From Duncaniella sp. (GTDB taxonomy: Bacteria; Bacteroidota; Bacteroidia; Bacteroidales; Muribaculaceae), in the NCBI GenBank assembly GCA_029056055.1, contig JAIDCC010000053.1:1-64000 (forward strand): a DNA stretch of 64,000 nucleotides. The letters are read 5' to 3'. Positions 31,037 to 40,465 of the stretch are shown one piece after another; positions within the stretch are counted from its first letter, which is position 1; every line of letters starts with the position of its first letter. The translations under genes were made by a program, and so were the position numbers. The notes under the pieces were generated by a model. That model saw nothing but the letters and a program-made list of their open reading frames with translations. It did no database searches and had not been told where the DNA came from.

Positions 31037-31133
31037 TAAGTAAGTTATAAAATTAAACGATATGTGTAAAGAAAAACTCTTGAACAATAAAACTTCCTTT
31101 TATCGGTTCATTTATTTTTCGCACATACTTACT
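31037..31133. repeat. Shortened family A leader element (A6)
   Basis: TAAGTAAGTTATAAAATTAAACGATATG...GAACAATAAAACTTCCTTTTATCGGTTCATTTATTTTTCGCACATACTTA; abuts the start codon of the - strand gene at 31034. Confidence 0.75.
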
Positions 31134-31151
31134 AAATTAAGTTGCTCACAC

Positions 31152-32072
31152 TCAGTTGATGATTGTCACAGAGGATGCGGTGACGGTGATGGTGGTTTCG
31201 CGGCCGCAGACCAGGGGGATGTTGTGGCTGACGTGACCGATTGGCACGCCGAACGCCACGGGGTAGGTGTAGTCGGCCACGAGGTGCGAAATCATTTCCT
31301 CCATCGAGGAGTTGTCGCGGTCTGAGGCATAGTCGGTAAAGCGGCCTACGATGAGACCCCGCAGCGAGCCGAGGATGCCGGCCAGCCGCAGGTTGTAGAA
31401 AATGCGTTCCACCTTATATATAGGCTCGGCGATGTCTTCTACGAAGAGTATCGTGTCGGGGCGCAGGGGGCTGAAGGGCGTGCCGATAAGGCCGGCACAC
31501 ACGGCGAGATTGCCTCCGAAGAGCACCCCTGTGGCCGTTCCGGTGCGGTCAAGTCGGTTGCCGGGCAACTTGATTTCCTGCCGCTCGCCGCGCAGCAGGG
31601 CGAAGAGTCGTTGCGAGTCGGCATCGCGGCCGCCCGACTCTGAAATGTGTTTCATCATTGGCGCGTGGATGCTCTGCACGCCATGTTTCTGCATCAGCGC
31701 GTGGAGGGCTGAGATGTCGGAGTAGCCCACAATCCACTTCGGGTCGTCGGCCAGGGGCAGACGGTCGAGCGCTTCGAGCAGATGCACCGCGCCATAGCCG
31801 CCGCGCGCGCAGAAGATGGCGCGCGTGTCGGGGTCGAGCAGAGCGGTTTCGAGGTCGGAATATCGCGCCTCGTCGGTGCCGGCATACGAGCCGTCGCGGT
31901 CGAACGTGTGTTCGCCCACGTAGGTCACCCATCCCTCGTCGGCCAGGACGGGCATCGCCGTGTAGACCACCTGCGGCTTGATTATCGACGAGGGTGAGAG
32001 GATGGCCACGCGGTCGCCGGGACGCAGCGGCGCGGGCATTTTCAGTTCGGTGGCGGGAGCTTCGGGGGTCAT
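31152..32072 (-). CDS. LD-carboxypeptidase (peptidase family S66)
   Basis: LRPGDRVAILSPSS, FCARGGYGAVHLLEAL, GYSDISALHALM, GNLAVCAGLIGTPF, GVPIGHVSHNIPLVCG. Confidence 0.9.
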   Translation of the reverse strand: MTPEAPATELKMPAPLRPGDRVAILSPSSIIKPQVVYTAMPVLADEGWVTYVGEHTFDRDGSYAGTDEARYSDLETALLDPDTRAIFCARGGYGAVHLLEALDRLPLADDPKWIVGYSDISALHALMQKHGVQSIHAPMMKHISESGGRDADSQRLFALLRGERQEIKLPGNRLDRTGTATGVLFGGNLAVCAGLIGTPFSPLRPDTILFVEDIAEPIYKVERIFYNLRLAGILGSLRGLIVGRFTDYASDRDNSSMEEMISHLVADYTYPVAFGVPIGHVSHNIPLVCGRETTITVTASSVTIIN

Positions 32073-32848
32073 GCTGTCAGGACGGGTATGCCGGTGGCCT
32101 CGGTGATTTCAGAGGCTATCCGGGCGAGTTGTTCGGAGGGTACTTTTTGTAGATTTTCGGCCGGAGTTTTTCGGTCGATACTGTAAATCATGATTTCGCG
32201 CGGGCCTATCCGGCGATAGGCTTCGATGAGGGCGGCCACTTCTTCGGGCGTAGTGTTATCGATGGTTTTTCCGTCAAATTCGCCTCGCAAAAACATCGTC
32301 TGGATGATACAATCTTTGCCGAATTTTTCGAGCTGCGAGATGACGCGCTCGGCGGTAAACTGCGGCGACGTCGGGCGGTCAATCTGACGGATGGTCGGGT
32401 CGAGAGCCGAGTCGAGTTTGAGGATGTTATTGTCTACACGGCGCAGGGCGTCGCACACTTTTTCATCGCCCAGACGGGTGGAATTTGACAGCACGCTCAC
32501 CTTGGCTGAAGGGTAGTAGCGGTCGCGCAAAGCTAAGGTGTCGCCGATGATTTCCTCGAAGTCGGGATGCAGCGTGGGCTCGCCGTTACCTGAAAAAGTG
32601 ATGACGTCGAGCGGCTCGCCGGCCTCGGCCATGGCGAGGAGTTTTTCTTCGAGCAGACGGCCCACTTCCTCGCGTTTCGGAAATCCAGTGGTGCCGGGAC
32701 CTTGGGCGTTAAATCCCGCCTCGCAATAGAGGCAGTCGAACGAACAGATTTTTCCGTCGTTGGGCGAGAGGTTCACCCCGAGCGACGTGCCGAGGCGCCG
32801 CGACCGGATGGGCCCGAATATGGTGGAATGAAATAAGACGCGTTGCAT
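32069..32848 (-). CDS. Radical SAM protein
   Basis: CSFDCLYCEAG CxxxCxxC motif; FSGNGEPTLHPDFEEII; start at MQRVLFHSTIFGPIRSRRLG. Confidence 0.9.
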   Translation of the reverse strand: MQRVLFHSTIFGPIRSRRLGTSLGVNLSPNDGKICSFDCLYCEAGFNAQGPGTTGFPKREEVGRLLEEKLLAMAEAGEPLDVITFSGNGEPTLHPDFEEIIGDTLALRDRYYPSAKVSVLSNSTRLGDEKVCDALRRVDNNILKLDSALDPTIRQIDRPTSPQFTAERVISQLEKFGKDCIIQTMFLRGEFDGKTIDNTTPEEVAALIEAYRRIGPREIMIYSIDRKTPAENLQKVPSEQLARIASEITEATGIPVLTA

Positions 32849-33051
32849 AATTCTGTTTTGAGTTTTGAGAGATTGTAATTTTTGAGTTGGTGCGCGGCAG
32901 AGCAGGGTAGTGGAGAGGTCTCCCGGCTGCCATGCCGCGCCGCGTGGCTCCGATACAAAAGTAACGAATAATTTTGAGGATTGAAAAAAAATCGCCATAT
33001 TTGCAGTCTGCAAGTGGAGTAGCTCCCGCAGTTTTACATTTCATGACTTTT

Positions 33052-33213
33052 GTAAGTCTTGCAAATTAGTTTATATCAAATCTGAGATTTGATGTGAATG
33101 AAGTTTCGACTTACGACGAAGGCGTATAGCCTTAGCTCTATAACTGAGGAGCAAGTCGGAAATGCGTCGCAGCAAACTCAGATTTGATATAAACTAATTT
33201 TCAAGACTTACTA
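33052..33213. repeat. Palindromic leader element, family B copy 1 (B1)
   Basis: GTAAGTCTTGCAAATTAGTTTATATCAAATCTGAG / CTCAGATTTGATATAAACTAATTTTCAAGACTTAC arms; upstream of the DUF4254 gene. Confidence 0.9.
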
Positions 33214-33234
33214 ATTAATATAACATCCAAAGAT

Positions 33235-33837
33235 ATGTCATTTGCCAAAGATGCTTTCAAGGTTTTTGCCGACACCACGGCTGCCTATCACCTCACCGAT
33301 GATGTCGACGCCCGTCCCGAAAATCCGTTTGCCCCGGGGAGCGTCGAGCACACTCTGTTTGCCAAAAACTGGATTGATGCTGTGCAGTGGCATCTCGAAG
33401 ATATCATCCGCGACCCCAATATCGACCCCGTCGCCGCTCTCGCTCTCAAGCGTCGCATCGACCGCTCAAATCAAGACCGCACCGACATGGTTGAGGAAAT
33501 CGACACCTACTTCCGCGAGAAGTATGCCGACGTGACTCCTCTGCCCGACGCCACTATCAACACCGAGAGTCCCGCCTGGGCCATCGACCGTCTTTCGATT
33601 CTTGCGTTGAAGATTTTCCACATGCAGGCCGAAGTGAGCCGTCCCGACGCTTCGCCCGAGCATCGTGCGAAATGTGAAGCAAAACTTCAGATTTTGCTCG
33701 AGCAGGAGAAAGACCTCACCGAGGCCATCGACCGTCTGCTCGACGACATCGCCGCCGGCCGGAAATATATGAAGGTCTATCGCCAGATGAAAATGTATAA
33801 CGACCCCGAGACAAATCCGGTGCTCTACAAAAAATAA
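33235..33837 (+). CDS. DUF4254 domain-containing protein
   Basis: NWIDAVQWHLEDIIRDPNIDP...ALKRRIDRSNQDRTDMVE and TINTESPAWAIDRLSILALKI family signature. Confidence 0.8.
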   Translation: MSFAKDAFKVFADTTAAYHLTDDVDARPENPFAPGSVEHTLFAKNWIDAVQWHLEDIIRDPNIDPVAALALKRRIDRSNQDRTDMVEEIDTYFREKYADVTPLPDATINTESPAWAIDRLSILALKIFHMQAEVSRPDASPEHRAKCEAKLQILLEQEKDLTEAIDRLLDDIAAGRKYMKVYRQMKMYNDPETNPVLYKK

Positions 33838-34081
33838 TTTCTTCCTCGGCGCGATAGGGTAGGGGAGTGGTCTGCCCCCCTTCGCTCTTAGCCTTCGATT
33901 TTTTACGATTTTCCCGCCGATTTTTCCGTAATTACGGTCGGGCGTCGGAAAATATCGCGCTCTCGCGGCGTTAAAATTAGCGCAATAAATTGATATATAG
34001 TTAATTAAGTATAAAATTTGTGTTTCCGATTTTGGCTCAGAAAAATTTCTGTAGCGAAAATCGGAAATTTTTTGTATCTTT

Positions 34082-34525
34082 GTGGATATGAAAACGCGAA
34101 TTGAATGGATAGCCGATGGCACCACCGAGATGCCGAAGCTCCCCCTCGGATTATTGGCCGATTGGATTGAGGCCGTCGTAGCCGACCATGACAAAATCGT
34201 CGGCCCGCTGAATTACATCTTTTGCGGTGACGAAAAAATTCTTGAGGTCAACCGTCAGTTTCTTTCCCACGATTACTATACAGACATTATCACCTTCGAC
34301 TACACTCACGGGCGTCGCATTTCGGGCGATATGTTTATCTCGCTCGACACCGTGCGCACCAACGCCGAGGCAGTCGGGGTCACCTACGACGATGAACTCT
34401 GCCGCGTCATTATCCACGGCGTCCTCCACCTCTGCGGCATCAACGACAAAGGTCCCGGCGAACGCGAGATAATGGAAGCGGCCGAAAACCGTGCGCTCGC
34501 CATGTTGGCCGAGATGCCCCGTTGA
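34082..34525 (+). CDS. ybeY: rRNA maturation RNase YbeY
   Basis: NRQFLSHDYYTDIITFDY, RRISGDMFISLDTV, IIHGVLHLCGINDK. Confidence 0.92.
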   Translation: MDMKTRIEWIADGTTEMPKLPLGLLADWIEAVVADHDKIVGPLNYIFCGDEKILEVNRQFLSHDYYTDIITFDYTHGRRISGDMFISLDTVRTNAEAVGVTYDDELCRVIIHGVLHLCGINDKGPGEREIMEAAENRALAMLAEMPR

Positions 34526-34536
34526 CTCTGAATATC

Positions 34537-34696
34537 GAAGTTGTTTAAACTTTTTTCTTTTCGGAGATTTTATCAGATTTTTGAGATGATTTTTCTCATC
34601 GAAGAGGGAGTGTAGCGAGCTACACGACCGATGATAGGAGAGAAATCAGCCAAAAAAATGATGAAAGACCCGAAAAGAGGTCGTTTTCAACTTCTA
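34537..34696. repeat. Palindromic leader element with divergent ends (family D) upstream of mnmG
   Basis: GAAGTTGTTT...AAAACAACTTC-like ends; full-length imperfect palindrome; core GTGTAGC-GA-GCTACAC at 34610-34625 as in A1/A4. Confidence 0.7.
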
Positions 34697-34763
34697 TCTT
34701 TTTAACCGTAAAACCGTAAAACCGTAAAAAAAGTATATACAACTTCATCCCTACAACTTTCCT

Positions 34764-36644
34764 ATGAAGTTTGACTATGATATAATAGTGGTGGGCGCGG
34801 GTCACGCCGGATGCGAGGCTGCTCATGCCGCCGCGCGTCTCGGCGCGCAGACTCTGCTCGTCACCATCGACATGAACAAGATTGCACAGATGAGCTGCAA
34901 TCCCGCCGTCGGAGGAATTGCCAAAGGCCAGATAGTGCGCGAAATCGACGCGCTCGGAGGCATGATGGGCATCGTCACCGACGAGTCGGCCATTCAGTTC
35001 CGTATGCTCAACCGCTCTAAGGGTCCCGCCATGTGGAGCCCGCGCGCGCAGTCCGACCGCATGGCTTTTTCGCGCATATGGCGCGAGGTGCTCGAACGCA
35101 CCGACAACCTTTCCATCTGGCAGGACAACGTTACCGAAGTGCTCATCGAAGAGGGTAGGGCTACCGGCGTGCGCACGGCTCTCGGTGTGGTGTTCCGCGC
35201 CAAGGCCGTCGTGCTGACGGCCGGCACTTTCCTCGGCGGTCTGATGCACATCGGACCCGTCAAAATCGAAGGTGGCCGTGTGGCCGAACCTGCCTCTCAC
35301 GGTGTCACCGAGCAGCTCGCCGCCTATGGCTTCCGCACCGACCGCATGAAGACCGGCACCCCCGTGCGCATCGACGGCCGCTCCGTCAAGTGGGAACTTA
35401 CCACCCTTCAGGAAGGCGAGAACGATTTCCATAAGTTCTCCTATCTCCCGGCTGTCCATCGCCGCATGCGTCAGCGCCCCTGCCACACCTGCTACACCAA
35501 CGAGACAACCCACGAAATTCTTCGTCGCGGCCTTCCCGATTCGCCCCTCTACAACGGACAGATTCAGAGTATCGGCCCGCGCTATTGCCCCAGCATCGAA
35601 ACCAAAATCGTCACCTTTGCCGACAAGACCGAGCATCAGCTTTTCCTCGAGCCGGAGGGCGAAGTGACCACCGAATACTATCTCAACGGCTTCTCTTCCT
35701 CGCTCCCAATCAATATCCAGATTGAGGCGCTCGAGAGCATCCCGGCGCTGAGCGAAGTGCAGATTTATCGCCCCGGCTACGCCATCGAATACGACTTTTT
35801 CGATCCCACTCAACTGCGCCACACGCTCGAAACGAAACTCGTCGAAGGCCTCTACTTCGCAGGCCAGGTCAACGGCACCACCGGCTATGAAGAGGCGGCA
35901 GGGCAGGGGCTCGTGGCCGGCATCAACGCCGCGCTCAAAATCGCGGGCCGCGAGCCGTTCACCCTCTCGCGCGACGAAGCCTACATCGGCGTGCTCATCG
36001 ACGACCTCGTCACCAAGGGCGTCGACGAACCCTATCGTATGTTCACCTCCCGCGCCGAATACCGCATACTCCTCCGTCAGGACGATGCCGATATGCGTCT
36101 CACTCCCCGCGGTCACGAGATAGGTCTCGCCACCGATGTCCGCTTCAATGCCATGGTGTCGAAGCGTGAGCAGCGCGATGCTCTGATTGATTTCATCAAC
36201 TCCTGTCCCGTGCGTCAGGCCGACATTGACGCCTATCTCGTTTCGATAGGTGAGCCGCCGCTCAAGCAGGGTGTCCGTCTGCGCGACCTCGTGCTGCGTC
36301 CCGCTCTGAGCATCTCAAAACTTGCCGCTCAAATTCCCGCACTCGCCGAGTTTATCGACACTCATATCGAACCTCTCCGTCGCGACGAAATCATAGAGTG
36401 CGCGGAAATTCTGCTCAAATATCAAGGCTACATCGACCGCGAACGCCTAAATGCCGACAAGCTCCGACGCCTCGATTCGCTCCGCCTGAAAGGCAAAATC
36501 AAGTATGCCGAGATTAAGGCTCTCTCTACCGAGGCCCGTCAGAAACTCGAGCGCATCGACCCAGAGACCATCGGTCAGGCCTCTCGCATCCCCGGCATTT
36601 CCCCCGCCGACATCAATATCCTCCTCCTTCTGTTAGGACGATAA
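34764..36644 (+). CDS. mnmG: tRNA uridine-5-carboxymethylaminomethyl(34) synthesis enzyme MnmG
   Basis: IIVVGAGHAGCEAAHAAARLG, NPAVGGIAKGQIVREIDALGG, GQVNGTTGYEEAAGQG. Confidence 0.97.
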   Translation: MKFDYDIIVVGAGHAGCEAAHAAARLGAQTLLVTIDMNKIAQMSCNPAVGGIAKGQIVREIDALGGMMGIVTDESAIQFRMLNRSKGPAMWSPRAQSDRMAFSRIWREVLERTDNLSIWQDNVTEVLIEEGRATGVRTALGVVFRAKAVVLTAGTFLGGLMHIGPVKIEGGRVAEPASHGVTEQLAAYGFRTDRMKTGTPVRIDGRSVKWELTTLQEGENDFHKFSYLPAVHRRMRQRPCHTCYTNETTHEILRRGLPDSPLYNGQIQSIGPRYCPSIETKIVTFADKTEHQLFLEPEGEVTTEYYLNGFSSSLPINIQIEALESIPALSEVQIYRPGYAIEYDFFDPTQLRHTLETKLVEGLYFAGQVNGTTGYEEAAGQGLVAGINAALKIAGREPFTLSRDEAYIGVLIDDLVTKGVDEPYRMFTSRAEYRILLRQDDADMRLTPRGHEIGLATDVRFNAMVSKREQRDALIDFINSCPVRQADIDAYLVSIGEPPLKQGVRLRDLVLRPALSISKLAAQIPALAEFIDTHIEPLRRDEIIECAEILLKYQGYIDRERLNADKLRRLDSLRLKGKIKYAEIKALSTEARQKLERIDPETIGQASRIPGISPADINILLLLLGR

Positions 36645-36651
36645 TCTTTGA

Positions 36652-36667
36652 TGTTCCACGTGGAACA
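36652..36667. promoter_or_regulatory. parS-like centromere site 1
   Basis: TGTTCCACGTGGAACA, fits TGTTNCACGTGNAACA. Confidence 0.85.
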
Positions 36668-36730
36668 TTTCACGGCGTTCGGTCGCACCGGCGTCCCTTC
36701 TTCAATCCTCGGAAAACGCTCCCGGCTCGC

Positions 36731-36746
36731 TGTTCCACGTGGAACA
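36731..36746. promoter_or_regulatory. parS-like centromere site 2
   Basis: TGTTCCACGTGGAACA. Confidence 0.85.
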
Positions 36747-36778
36747 ATTTCCACACTCTTTATCCTCGATAGTCCGCG

Positions 36779-36794
36779 TGTTCCACGTGGAACA
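36779..36794. promoter_or_regulatory. parS-like centromere site 3
   Basis: TGTTCCACGTGGAACA. Confidence 0.85.
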
Positions 36795-36828
36795 ATCACC
36801 AACTCTCGACAAACAAATTCAATAATTA

Positions 36829-36994
36829 TAAGTAAGTCTTGCAAATTAGTTTATATCAAATCTGAGATTTGATGTGAATGAAGTTTCGACTTACGACGAA
36901 GGCGTATAGCCGTAGCTCTATAACTGAGGAGCAAGTCGGAAATGCGTCACAGCAAACTCAGATTTGATATAAACTAATTTTTAAGACTTACTTA
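36829..36994. repeat. Palindromic leader element, family B copy 2 (B2)
   Basis: TAAGTAAGTCTTGCAAATTAGTTTATATC.../...GATATAAACTAATTTTTAAGACTTACTTA; ends 2 nt before the apt ATG. Confidence 0.9.
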
Positions 36995-36996
36995 AG

Positions 36997-37515
36997 ATGG
37001 AATACTTAAAACGACACATCCGCGATGTCTACGACTTCCCCCAGAAAGGCATCGTGTTTAAAGACCTTACCACTCTCTTCAAAGACCCGCGCGGCCTCCA
37101 CATCATCGGCTGGGACCTCTCGCAACTCTATCGCGACAAGGGCATCACAAAAGTCGTTGGCATCGAAAGCCGCGGCTTCATCGGCGGCTCTATCCTCGCC
37201 TTCGAACTCGGCGCCGGATTCGTGCCCGTCAGAAAACCCGGCAAGCTCCCCGCCGACACCATCCAGGCTTCCTACGACAAGGAGTATGGTAAGGACGTCA
37301 TCGAAATCCACCGCGACGCCATCACCGAAGACGATATCGTCGTAATCCACGACGACGTGCTTGCCACCGGCGGAACTATGGCTGCCGCCTACAATCTCGT
37401 CAAGTCGATGAACCCGAAGAAAATCTATATCAACTTCATCATCGAACTCTCCGCTCTCAACGGCCGCTCCATCCTCCCCGCCGAGGCTGAAGTCACCTCG
37501 CTCATCACCTATTGA
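36997..37515 (+). CDS. apt: Adenine phosphoribosyltransferase
   Basis: DFPQKGIVFKDLTTLF, GIESRGFIGGSILA, VVIHDDVLATGGTMAAA. Confidence 0.96.
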   Translation: MEYLKRHIRDVYDFPQKGIVFKDLTTLFKDPRGLHIIGWDLSQLYRDKGITKVVGIESRGFIGGSILAFELGAGFVPVRKPGKLPADTIQASYDKEYGKDVIEIHRDAITEDDIVVIHDDVLATGGTMAAAYNLVKSMNPKKIYINFIIELSALNGRSILPAEAEVTSLITY

Positions 37516-37662
37516 GCGAAGTAGGGCTACACGCCTGCTCACCACGTTCACCTCTACGAAAAGCCCGGCGGCCGACAGCCTCGCCGAAAAGCGAAACTGC
37601 CCGACCGCCGGCTTACTGAATTGACCCCTCTCTCCCTCTCCCTCCTCAATCCCTCTTTCTCT

Positions 37663-39504
37663 ATGGCAAAACACAAGAAGAGCGTCGCGCTCCAAGAGAA
37701 AATAGCTATCCTCCCCGACACCCCCGGAGTCTATATGTATTTCGACTCCGAGGGCACGGTGATATATGTCGGCAAAGCCAAAAATCTCAAACGCCGCGTC
37801 AGCAGCTATTTCAACCGCACTCACGATGTGCTCCGCACCAATCTGCTCGTGCGGGCCATAGCCGACATGAAATACATCGTCGTCCCCACCGAGCAGGATG
37901 CCCTCAATCTCGAAGCCTCGATGATTAAGGAATACCAGCCGCGCTACAACGTCCTGCTCAAAGACGATAAATCCTATCCCTGGATTGTCGTGACCAACGA
38001 GCAATTCCCGCGCGTCTTCATGACCCGCACCAAGGTAAAAGACGGTTCGAAGTACTACGGCCCCTACAGCGACCAGGCTTCCGCCCGCGCCACGCTCGAC
38101 CTCCTGCGACGCATCTTCGAGCTCCGTTCCTGCCGCAATCCCATCTCCGAAGAATGGGTCGAGGCCGGCAAGGGGCGCCTCTGTCTCGACTTCCATCTCC
38201 ACCGGTGCAAAGGCTGCTGCGTGGGCAAAATCTCCCGCGACGAATACATGGCCGACATCGACAAGGTGCGTCAGATTCTCCGCGGCGATACATCCGAACT
38301 CCTCGGCTTTCTTCGCGCCGAGATGGAGCAGCTTTCGGCCCAGCTCAAATTCGAGCAGGCGCAGGTGCTCAAAGAGCAATACGACCTCATCCGCCGCTAT
38401 CAGGCCAAGAGCGTCATCGTCTCGCCCACCATCGAAGACATCGACGTTTTCGGCATCGACGATTCCGAAGACGACGGCGACGTCTACATCAACTACATGC
38501 ACGTGCGCCGCGGCGCCGTGGTCAAGAGCGTCACCCTCGAATACAAGCGCCGCCTCGACGAAACCCGTGCCCAGCTCATCGGCTACGCCATCAACGAAAT
38601 CGCCACTTCGCTCGGTGCCTCCTTCAAGGAAATCATCGTCAGCGAGGCGCCCGACACCGAGATGCCCGACATCACGTTCACCATCCCTCAGCGCGGCGAC
38701 AAGGCCAAGCTGCTCGAAGTGTCGGAGCGCAACGCCCGACAGCACCGCATCGACAAAATCAAGACCCAGGAACGACACGACCCCGAGGCGCGCACCAACC
38801 GCGTGCTCAAACGCATCCAGAGTGACTTTCATCTCTCCGAACTCCCGCGCCACATCGAGTGTTTCGACAACTCGAACATCCAGGGCACAAACCCCGTGGC
38901 CTCGTGCGTGGTCTTCAAAGACGCCAAACCATCCAAGAAAGACTATCGCCATTTCAACATCAAGACCGTGGTCGGCCCTGACGACTTTGCCTCGATGAAA
39001 GAAGTGCTCACCCGCCGCTACACCCGCCTCATGAACGAGGGCGAACCGCTCCCGCAACTCATCGTGGTCGACGGCGGCAAGGGGCAGCTTTCGGCCGCCG
39101 TCGAGGCCCTCGACGAGATGGGGCTGCGCGGCACGATTGCCGTCGTCGGCATAGCGAAGCGCCTTGAAGAAATCTACTTCCCCGGCGACTCTTTCCCGCT
39201 CTTCATCGACAAGAAAAGCGAGACCCTGCGCGTCGTGCAGGCTCTCCGCGACGAGGCCCACCGCTTCGGCATCACTCATCATCGCAACCGCCGCTCGAAG
39301 AGTCAGGCCGTCTCCGAGCTCGACTCAATCAAAGGCATCGGCCCGAAGACACGCACCGCTTTGCTCACAACATTCAAGAGCGTCAAACGCCTCCGCGAAG
39401 CCGACCTCGACGCCATTGCCGAACTCATAGGCCCGGCCAAGGCCTCGATTGTCTACGGCGCCCTGCACCCCGCTCCCGAGGACTCCGCCGCCCAATCCCA
39501 ATGA
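37663..39504 (+). CDS. uvrC: Excinuclease ABC subunit C
   Basis: PDTPGVYMYFDSEGTVIYVGKAKNLKRRVSSYF, ECFDNSNIQGTNPVAS, VDGGKGQLSAA; start at MAKHKKSV. Confidence 0.97.
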   Translation: MAKHKKSVALQEKIAILPDTPGVYMYFDSEGTVIYVGKAKNLKRRVSSYFNRTHDVLRTNLLVRAIADMKYIVVPTEQDALNLEASMIKEYQPRYNVLLKDDKSYPWIVVTNEQFPRVFMTRTKVKDGSKYYGPYSDQASARATLDLLRRIFELRSCRNPISEEWVEAGKGRLCLDFHLHRCKGCCVGKISRDEYMADIDKVRQILRGDTSELLGFLRAEMEQLSAQLKFEQAQVLKEQYDLIRRYQAKSVIVSPTIEDIDVFGIDDSEDDGDVYINYMHVRRGAVVKSVTLEYKRRLDETRAQLIGYAINEIATSLGASFKEIIVSEAPDTEMPDITFTIPQRGDKAKLLEVSERNARQHRIDKIKTQERHDPEARTNRVLKRIQSDFHLSELPRHIECFDNSNIQGTNPVASCVVFKDAKPSKKDYRHFNIKTVVGPDDFASMKEVLTRRYTRLMNEGEPLPQLIVVDGGKGQLSAAVEALDEMGLRGTIAVVGIAKRLEEIYFPGDSFPLFIDKKSETLRVVQALRDEAHRFGITHHRNRRSKSQAVSELDSIKGIGPKTRTALLTTFKSVKRLREADLDAIAELIGPAKASIVYGALHPAPEDSAAQSQ

Positions 39505-39527
39505 GCGGGAATAGCTCCGCGCCCTCT

Positions 39528-39662
39528 GATTACTCTGATTACTCCGACTCATCCGAGTCCTCTGATGGCTCTGATTCCTCTGATTCCTCTGATAACTCTG
39601 ATTCCTCTGATTGCTCTGATAACTCTAAGTCCTCTGAGTCCTCAGATTGCTCCCTTTCCTCC
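39528..39662. repeat. 9-bp minisatellite (TCTGATTCC-like, about 15 units)
   Basis: tctgattac tctgattac tccgactca tccgagtcc tctgatggc tctgattcc tctgattcc tctgataac ... Confidence 0.9.
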
Positions 39663-40031
39663 CTTCATTCGGAGCAGTGCTTCGAGCGTGCGGAGCAGAT
39701 TCTGTTTCTCGTCGGTGGTCTCAAGAATGCTCTTGAGTTCGATAAGCGCGAGCGCCACCGCGCCAAACGTAGTTAGCACCGGAAACGGCTTCATCGGCGC
39801 GTCATCGCCGAGCAGCAGCGAAGCCGCCACAATCATGCCGTCGATTGCCGTCATGGCAAACAGCGTCACATAATAGCGCGCGAGTTTGTCTACCGTCCGT
39901 CGCAGTCCCCACGACGAACATTTCCCGCCCTCGCCAAGCGATTTGCGGATACCCGCTACAAGGTCGGCCAACACCGACAGAAGCACGGCTGTGTATTCCA
40001 CAGCCAACAATAGAAGAATAGATGAAAGCAT
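39642..40031 (-). CDS. Small membrane protein, phage-holin-family-like
   Basis: Two or more hydrophobic segments (MLSSILLLLAVEYTAVLLSVLADLVAGIRKS; YYVTLFAMTAIDGMIVAASLL). Confidence 0.55.
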   Translation of the reverse strand: MLSSILLLLAVEYTAVLLSVLADLVAGIRKSLGEGGKCSSWGLRRTVDKLARYYVTLFAMTAIDGMIVAASLLLGDDAPMKPFPVLTTFGAVALALIELKSILETTDEKQNLLRTLEALLRMKGGKGAI

Positions 40032-40150
40032 AAGAATATTTTTTTAAGTAAGTATGTTTTCGAATGGCGGGGCTCTCTGCTGTCCCCGCCACTTCTGCAA
40101 AGATACTGCCGCCCCGCTCCCGATGTAGTGCGATTATGCCGCATTGCATA

Positions 40151-40181
40151 TTGGAAAAGTCTAAAAAAATGGCTAATTTTG
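40151..40181 (+). promoter_or_regulatory. Promoter upstream of the PatB/MalY-type aminotransferase
   Basis: TTGG at 40151 and TAATTTTG at 40174-40181; element B3 follows. Confidence 0.55.
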
Positions 40182-40288
40182 CAGACATAATAAACGAGGT
40201 CCCCGCGGCCCGCCCTCCGGCTCTCCATGGCGCATCCGCCGCCCATGATTGCCCCGGGTCCGACTGACAACCTCACGCTAATTGACCT

Positions 40289-40454
40289 TAAGTAAGTCTT
40301 GAAAACTAGTTTATATCAAAGCAGAGATTTGATGTGAATGAAGTTTCGACTTACGACGAAGGCGTATAGCCGTAGCTCTATAACTGAGGAGCAAGTCGGA
40401 AATGCGTCATAGCAAACTCTGATTTACTATAAACTAGTTTTCAAGACTTACTTA
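40289..40454. repeat. Palindromic leader element, family B copy 3 (B3)
   Basis: TAAGTAAGTCTTGAAAACTAGTTTATATC.../...TATAAACTAGTTTTCAAGACTTACTTA; ends 11 nt before the ATG at 40466. Confidence 0.9.
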
Positions 40455-40465
40455 TCCTACACCGA

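Noticed and set aside
34430-34470. YbeY third metal-ligand His appears replaced (HGVLHLCGINDK)
   Set aside because: From recollection this HGVLHLCGxxDK form is common in Bacteroidetes YbeY proteins, so it is not treated as an anomaly.
39642-40031. Prophage suggested by the holin-like gene
   Set aside because: No other phage genes nearby; a lone holin-family membrane protein is not evidence for a prophage.
40039-40064. TAAGTAAGTATGTTTTCGAATGG beside the holin-like gene start
   Set aside because: Resembles one element end, but no matching opposite end was found, so it was not counted as an element.
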